A stretch of DNA of 64,000 bases, taken from Archivesica marissinica (Eukaryota; Mollusca; Bivalvia; Venerida; Vesicomyidae). The stretch spans positions 35,685,586-35,749,585 of the forward strand of contig CM026397.1 of NCBI GenBank assembly GCA_014843695.1, read 5' to 3'. Of the stretch, positions 56,701-64,000 are shown in pieces. Position 1 is the stretch's first letter; the number at the start of each line of letters is the position of its first letter. Below the pieces are notes generated by a model, which made no database searches, was not told the DNA's origin, and saw only the letters and a list, made by a program, of their open reading frames with translations. The position numbers and the translations under genes were made by a program.

Positions 56701-59700
56701 GTTGGTTTTCTCTGGTCACTATGTGAGATGGTATAGTGGTCATTAGGTCAGACAGGTTGGTTTTCTCTGGTCACTATGTGAGATGGTATAGTGGTCACTA
56801 GGTCAGACAGGTTGGTTTTCTCTGGTCACTATGTGAGATGGTATAGTGGTTGCTAGGTCAGACAGGTTGGTTTTCTCTTATCGCTATGTGAGATGGTATA
56901 GTTGTCACTAGGTCAGACAGGTTGGTTTTCTCTGGTCACTATGTGAGATGGTACAGTGGTCGCTATGTCAGACAGGTTGGTTTTCTCTTGTCACTATGTG
57001 AGATGGTATAGTGGTCGCTAGGTCAGACAGGTTGGATTTCTCTGGTCACTATGTGAGATGGTACAGTGGTCGCTATGTCAGACAGGTTGGTTTTCTCTTG
57101 TCACTATGTGAGATGGTATAGTGGTCGCTAGGTCAGACAGGTTGGTTTTCTCTGGTCACTATGTGAGATGGGACAGTGGTCGCTAGGTCAGACAGGTTGG
57201 TTTTCTCTGGTCACTATGTGAGATGGTATAGTGGTCACTAGGTCAGACAGGTTGGTTTTGTCTGGTCACTATGTGAGATGGTATAGTGGTTGCTAGGTCA
57301 GACAGGTTGGTTTCTCTTGTCGCTATGTGAAATGGTACAGTGGTTGCTAGGTCAGACAGGTTGGTTTTCTCTGGTCACTATGTGAGATGGTACAGTGGTC
57401 ACTAGGTCAGACAGGTTGGTTTTCTCTGGTCACTATGTGAGATGGTATAGTGGTCACTAGGTCAGACAGGTTGGTTTTCTCTGGTCACTATGTGAGATGG
57501 TATAGTGGTTGCTAGGTCAGACAGGTTGGTTTTCTCTTAATGCTATGTGAGATGGTATAGTTGTCACTAGGTCAGACAGGTTGGTTTTCTCTGGTCACTA
57601 TGTGAGATGGTACAGTGGTCGCTATGTCAGACAGGTTGGTTTTCTCTTGTCACTATGTGAGATGGTATAGTGGTCGCTAGGTCAGACAGGTTGGATTTCT
57701 CTGGTCACTATGTGAGATGGTACAGTGGTCGCTATGTCAGACAGGTTGGTTTTCTCTTGTCACTATGTGAGATGGTATAGTGGTCGCTAGGTCAGACAGG
57801 TTGGTTTTCTCTGGTCACTATGTGAGATGGGACAGTGGTCGCTAGGTCAGACAGGTTGGTTTTCTCTGGTCACTATGTGAGATGGTATAGTGGTCACTAG
57901 GTCAGACAGGTTGGTTTTGTCTGGTCACTATGTGAGATGGTATAGTGGTTGCTAGGTCAGACAGGTTGGTTTTCTCTTGTCGCTATGTGAGATGGTACAG
58001 TGGTTGCTAGGTCAGACAGGTTGGTTTTCTCTGGTCACTATGTGAGATGGTACAGTGGTCGCTATGTCAGACAGGTTGGTTTTCTCTGGTCACTATGTGA
58101 GATGGTACAGTGGTTGCTAGGTCAGACAGGTTGGTTTTCTCTGGTCACTATGTGAGATGGTATAGTGGTTGCTAGGTCAGACAGGTTGGTTTTCTCTGGT
58201 CACTATGTGAGATGGTATAGTGGTTGCTAGGTCAGACAGGTTGGTTTTCTCTTGTCACTATGTGAGATGGTACAGTGGTTGCTAGGTCAGACAGGTTGGT
58301 TTTCTCTGGTCACTATGTGAGATGGTATAGTGGTTGCTAGGTCAGACAGGTTGGTTTTCTCTGGTCACTATGTGAGATGGTATAGTGGCTGCTAGGTCAG
58401 ACAGGTTGGTTTTCTCTGGTCACTATGTGAGATGGTACAGTGGTCGCTATGTCAGACAGGTTGGGTTTCTCTGGTCACTATGTGAGATGGGACAGTGGTC
58501 GCTAGGTCAGACAGGTTGGTTTTCTCTGGTCACTATGTGAGATGGTACAGTGGTCGCTAGGTCAGACAGGTTGGTTTTCTCTGGTCACTATGTGAGATGG
58601 TATAGTGGTCGCTAGGTCAGACAGGTTGGTTTTCGCTGGTCACTATGTGAGATGGTATAGTGGTCACTAGGTCAGACAGGTTGGTTTTCTCTGGTCACTA
58701 TGTGAGATGGTATAGTGGTTGCTAGGTCAGACAGGTTGGTTTTCTCTTATCGCTATGTGAGATGGTATAGTTGTCACTAGGTCAGACAGGTTGGTTTTCT
58801 CTGGTCACTATGTGAGATGGTACAGTGGTCGCTATGTCAGACAGGTTGGTTTTCTCTTGTCACTATGTGAGATGGTATAGTGGTCGCTAGGTCAGACTGG
58901 TTGGATTTCTCTGGTCACTATGTGAGATGGTACAGTGGTCGCTATGTCAGACAGGTTGGTTTTCTCTTGTCACTATGTGAGATGGGATAGTGGTCGCTAG
59001 GTCAGACAGGTTGGTTTTCTCTGGTCACTATGTGAGATGGGACAGTGGTCGCTAGGTCAGACAGGTTGGTTTTCTCTGGTCACTATGTGAGATGGTATAG
59101 TGGTTGCTAGGTCAGACAGGTTGGTTTTCTCTGGTCACTATGTGAGATGGTATAGTGGCTGCTAGGTCAGACAGGTTGGTTTTCTCTGGTCACTATGTGA
59201 GATGGTACAGTGGTCGCTATGTCAGACAGGTTGGGTTTCTCTGGTCACTATGTGAGATGGGACAGTGGTCGCTAGGTCAGACAGGTTGGTTTTCTCTGGT
59301 CACTATGTGAGATGGTACAGTGGTCGCTAGGTCAGACAGGTTGGTTTTCTCTGGTCACTATGTGAGATGGTATAGTGGTCGCTAGGTCATACAGGTTGGT
59401 TTTCGCTGGTCACTATGTGAGATGGTATAGTGGTCACTAGGTCAGACAGGTTGGTTTTCTCTGGTCACTATGTGAGATGGTATAGTGATTGCTAGGTCAG
59501 ACAGGTTGGTTTTCTCTTATCGCTATGTGAGATGGTATAGTTGTCACTAGGTCAGACAGGTTGGTTTTCTCTGGTCACTATGTGAGATGGGACAGTGGTC
59601 GCTAGGTCAGACAGGTTGGTTTTCTCTGGTCACTATGTGAGATGGTATAGTGGTCACTAGGTCAGACAGGTTGGTTTTGTCTGGTCACTATGTGAGATGG

Positions 59701-62700
59701 TATAGTGGTTGCTAGGTCAGACAGGTTGGTTTTCTCTTGTCGCTATGTGAAATGGTACAGTGGTTGCTAGGTCAGACAGGTTGGTTTTCTCTGGTCACTA
59801 TGTGAGATGGTACAGTGGTCACTAGGTCAGACAGGTTGGTTTTCTCTGGTCACTATGTGAGATGGTATAGTGGTCACTAGGTCAGACAGGTTGGTTTTCT
59901 CTGGTCACTATGTGAGATGGTATAGTGGTTGCTAGGTCAGACAGGTTGGTTTTCTCTTATCGCTATGTGAGATGGTATAGTTGTCACTAGGTCAGACAGG
60001 TTGGTTTTCTCTGGTCACTATGTGAGATGGTACAGTGGTCGCTATGTCAGACAGGTTGGTTTTCTCTTGTCACTATGTGAGATGGTATAGTGGTCGCTAG
60101 GTCAGACAGGTTGGATTTCTCTGGTCACTATGTGAGATGGTACAGTGGTCGCTATGTCAGACAGGTTGGTTTTCTCTGGTCACTATGTGAGATGGTATAG
60201 TGGCTGCTAGGTCAGACAGGTTGGTTTTCTCTGGTCACTATGTGAGATGGTACAGTGGTCGCTATGTCAGACAGGTTGGGTTTCTCTGGTCACTATGTGA
60301 GATGGGACAGTGGTCGCTAGGTCAGACAGGTTGGTTTTCTCTGTTCACTATGTGAGATGGTACAGTGGTCGCTAGGTCAGACAGGTTGGTTTTCTCTGGT
60401 CACTATGTGAGATGGTATAGTGGTCGCTCTAGGTCATACAGGTTGGTTTTCGCTGGTCACTATGTGAGATGGTATAGTGGTCACTAGGTCAGACAGGTTG
60501 GTTTTCTCTGGTCACTATGTGAGATGGTATAGTGGTTGCTAGGTCAGACAGGTTGGTTTTCTCTTATCGCTATGTGAGATGGTATAGTTGTCACTAGGTC
60601 AGACAGGTTGGTTTTCTCTGGTCACTATGTGAGATGGGACAGTGGTCGCTAGGTCAGACAGGTTGGTTTTCTCTGGTCACTATGTGAGATGGTATAGTGG
60701 TCACTAGGTCAGACAGGTTGGTTTTGTCTGGTCACTATGTGAGATGGTATAGTGGTTGCTAGGTCAGACAGGTTGGTTTTCTCTTGTCACTATGTGAAAT
60801 GGTACAGTGGTTGCTAGGTCAGACAGGTTGGTTTTCTCTGGTCACTATGTGAGATGGTATAGTGGTTGCTAGGTCAGACAGGTTGGTTTTCTCTTGTCAC
60901 TATGTGAGATGGTATAGTGGTCACTAGGTCAGACAGGTTGGTTTTCTCTGGTCACTATGTGAGATGGGACAGTGGTCGCTAGGTCAGACAGGTTGGTTTT
61001 CTCTGGTCACTATGTGAGATGGTATAGTGGTCACTAGGTCAGACAGGTTGGTTTTGTCTGGTCACTATGTGAGATGGTATAGTGGTTGCTAGGTCAGACA
61101 GGTTGGTTTTCTCTTGTCGCTATGTGAAATGGTACAGTGGTTGCTAGGTCAGACAGGTTGGTTTTCTCTGGTCACTATGTGAGATGGTACAGTGGTCACT
61201 AGGTCAGACAGGTTGGTTTTCTCTGGTCACTATGTGAGATGGTATAGTGGTCACTAGGTCAGACAGGTTGGTTTTCTCTGGTCACTATGTGAGATGGTAT
61301 AGTGGTTGCTAGGTCAGACAGGTTGGTTTTCTCTTAACGCTATGTGAGATGGTATAGTTGTCACTAGGTCAGACAGGTTGGTTTTCTCTGGTCACTATGT
61401 GAGATGGTACAGTGGTCGCTATGTCAGACAGGTTGGTTTTCTCTTGTCACTATGTGAGATGGTATAGTGGTCGCTAGGTCAGACAGGTTGGATTTCTCTG
61501 GTCACTATGTGAGATGGTACAGTGGTCGCTATGTCAGACAGGTTGGTTTTCTCTTGTCACTATGTGAGATGGTATAGTGGTCGCTAGGTCAGACAGGTTG
61601 GTTTTCTCTGGTCACTATGTGAGATGGGACAGTGGTCGCTAGGTCAGACAGGTTGGTTTTCTCTGGTCACTATGTGAGATGGTATAGTGGTCACTAGGTC
61701 AGACAGGTTGGTTTTGTCTGGTCACTATGTGAGATGGTATAGTGGTTGCTAGGTCAGACAGGTTGGTTTTCTCTTGTCGCTATGTGAGATGGTACAGTGG
61801 TTGCTAGGTCAGACAGGTTGGTTTTCTCTGGTCACTATGTGAGATGGTACAGTGGTCACTAGGTCAGACAGGTTGGTTTTCTCTGGTCACTATGTGAGAT
61901 GGTATAGTGGTCACTAGGTCAGACAGGTTGGTTTTCTCTGGTCACTATGTGAGATGGTATAGTGGTCGCCAGGTCAGACAGGTTGGTTTTCTCTGGTCAA
62001 TATGTGAGATGGTACAGTGGTCGCTAGGTTAGACAGGTTGGTTTTCTCTGGTCACTATGTGAGATGGTATAGTGGTCACTAGGTCAGACAGGTTGGTTTT
62101 CTCTTGTCGCTATGTGAGATGGTATAGTGGTCGCTAGGTCAGACAGGTTGGTTTTCTCTGGTCACTATGTGAGATGGTACAGTGGTCGCTAGGTCAGACA
62201 GGTTAGTTTTCTCTGGTCACTATGTGAGATGGTATAGTGGTTGCTAGGTCAGACAGGTTGGTTTTCTCTGGTCACTATGTGAGATGGTATAGTGGTCACT
62301 ATGTCAGACAGGTTGGATTTCTCTTGGTCACTATGTGAGATGGTATAGTGGTCACTAGGTCAGACAGGTTGGTTTTCTCTTGTCACTATGTGAGATGGTA
62401 TAGTGGTTGCTAGGTCAGACAGGTTGGTTTTCTCTGGTCACTATGTGAGATGGTATAGTGGTTGCTAGGTCAGACAGGTTGGTTTTCTCTTGTCACTATG
62501 TGAGATGGTACAGTGGTTGCTAGGTCAGACAGGTTGGTTTTCTCTGGTCACTATGTGAGATGGTATAGTGGTTGCTAGGTCAGACAGGTTGGTTTTCTCT
62601 GGTCACTATGTGAGATGGTATAGTGGTTGCTAGGTCAGACAGGTTGGTTTTCTCTTGTCACTATGTGAGATGGTACAGTGGTTGCTAGGTCAGACAGGTT

Positions 62701-63530
62701 GGTTTTCTCTGGTCACTATGTGAGATGGTATAGTGGTTGCTAGGTCAGACAGGTTGGTTTTCTCTGGTCACTATGTGAGATGGTATAGTGGCTGCTAGGT
62801 CAGACAGGTTGGTTTTCTCTGGTCACTATGTGAGATGGTACAGTGGTCGCTATGTCAGACAGGTTGGGTTTCTCTGGTCACTATGTGAGATGGTACAGTG
62901 GTCGCTAGGTCAGACAGGTTGGTTTTCTCTGGTCACTATGTGAGATGGTATAGTGGTCGCTAGGTCAGACAGGTTGGTTTTCTCTGGTCACTATGTGAGA
63001 TGGTACAGTGGTCGCTAGGTCAGACAGGTTGGTTTTCTCTGGTCACTATGTGAGATGGTATAGTGGTCGCTAGGTCAGACAGGTTGGTTTTCTCTGGTCA
63101 CTATGTGAGATGGTATAGTGGTCATTAGGTCAGACAGGTTGGTTTTGTCTGGTCACTATGTGAGATGGTACAAGGTCAGACAGGTTGGTTTTCTCTGGTC
63201 ACTATGTGAGATGGTATAGTGGTCATTAGGTCAGACAGGTTGGTTTTCTCTGGTCACTATGTGAGATGGTATAGTGGTCACTAGGTCAGACAGGTTGGTT
63301 TTCTCTGGTCACTATGTGAGATGGTATAGTGGTCGCTAGGTCAGACAGGTTGGTTTTCTCTGGTCACTATGTGAGATGGTAAGTGGTCGCTAGGTCAGAC
63401 AGGTTGGTTTTCTCTGGTCACTATGTGAGATGGTATAGTTGTCGCTAGGTCAGACAGGTTGGTTTTCTCTGGTCACTATGTGAGATGGTATAGTGGTCGC
63501 TAGGTCAGACAGGTTGGTTTTCTCTGGTCA
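47705..63530. repeat. 55-bp satellite array, about 270 sequenced copies
   Basis: Units contain GGTCAGACAGGTTGGTTTTC and TGGTCACTATGTGAGATGGT. Polymorphic sites recur throughout: TATAGTGG or TACAGTGG, CGCTAGG or TGCTAGG or CACTAGG, and TCTCTGG or TCTCTTG. Shortened units (GGTACAAGGTCAGAC) occur at 48271, 49583, 56629 and 63167. The array covers about a quarter of the window and holds a 1000-N gap. The 55-bp period is not a multiple of three, so no long frames exist. Confidence 0.97.
53936..54935. other. Assembly gap (1000 N)
   Basis: Exactly 1000 N within the 55-bp satellite. Sequence on both sides is in the same array, so the true size is unknown. Confidence 0.98.
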
Positions 63531-63790
63531 CTCCAGCTGCCTCCCACACGAATGACCACATATACGCTCTCAAATTGGTAAAGCTTGTTTCGCTTTCATT
63601 GTAAAATAAATAACAAATAAACCTCTGTATCAGATGGGTTATCTCTGTCACAGGTGGTTGGCCGAGTTTGCTCCCATACATATTTCTATACGTTACTATT
63701 TCTGTGGGATTATATAATCTGCATGTTCTTTGGTATAAAGAATATTAACTCTAAACTAATGCATACATCATTGCAGTGTACATATATTGT

Positions 63791-64000
63791 GGAAGTCGTG
63801 ATAGCGCAGTGGATGCGCGTTCATTTCAGGTCCAGAGTTTGAGCCCCATTGGAGCCGTTACGATTGTGCCCTTAGGCAAGGCATTTAAATTCCACATTGC
63901 CTCTTCTCTCTCCCTCATGGCGATGGATTCCATCAGGAATGAGGTATCGAGCGTGATTAAAATAAGTTGTAATAACTTGTTTCACAATCAAGCTAAAATA
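63791..64000 (+). mobile_element. tRNA-derived SINE, family B, cut by window end
   Basis: Head GGAAGTCGTGATAGCGCAGT, B-box-like GAGTTTGAGCCCC and body GGCAAGGCATTTAAATTCCA match the copy at 46160-46393. The tail continues beyond 64000. Confidence 0.85.

Overview
The window looks like intronic DNA from an animal genome, most likely a lophotrochozoan and plausibly a bivalve mollusc. This is inferred from short spliced exons, abundant tRNA-derived SINEs, many small inverted-repeat DNA transposons and very heavy satellite content. No bacterial operon, CRISPR array, intact rRNA gene or intact tRNA gene is visible. The species cannot be read from the sequence alone.

The only protein-coding gene I can support lies on the + strand: thirteen internal exons between 9428 and 44261, from a homologue of CSPP1 (centrosome and spindle pole associated protein 1). 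They carry repeated charged modules of the form 'LP-G ... ER-KEYN-FL' and a 'TPTYEDILEQKRREEAYRR' segment that matches the CSPP1 order. Both ends of the gene lie outside the window. Splice phases are consistent from 9428 to 40322, but the last join (40322 to 44162) is out of phase, so a small exon is missing or unrecognised there. Two exon pairs (18569/20312 and 22552/23390) are clear duplicates of each other.

Almost everything else is repeat. About twenty tandem arrays with units of 16 to 109 bp fill the introns. The largest are a 54-bp array passing into a 36-bp array (about 31.9-40.2 kb, G-rich on the coding strand) and a 55-bp satellite of about 15.8 kb (47.7-63.5 kb). Each of these contains an assembly gap of exactly 1000 N. 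Long 'ORFs' over the arrays are artefacts of unit lengths divisible by three. Several arrays lie within about 10-140 bp of a splice site.

Dispersed elements include at least three tRNA-headed SINE families (several with clean target-site duplications) and a more degenerate fourth. There is also a TTAA-flanked MITE (five copies, each with a strong central hairpin), a hAT-type MITE with a perfect 8-bp duplication inside a minisatellite, and Tc1/mariner-like TA-flanked MITEs. Nesting is common. The most informative case is a composite at 40488-41183. It appears to be a retrotransposed copy of the SINE locus at 44.8 kb together with about 170 bp of that locus's own 5' flank, i.e. a 5' transduction inside one gene.
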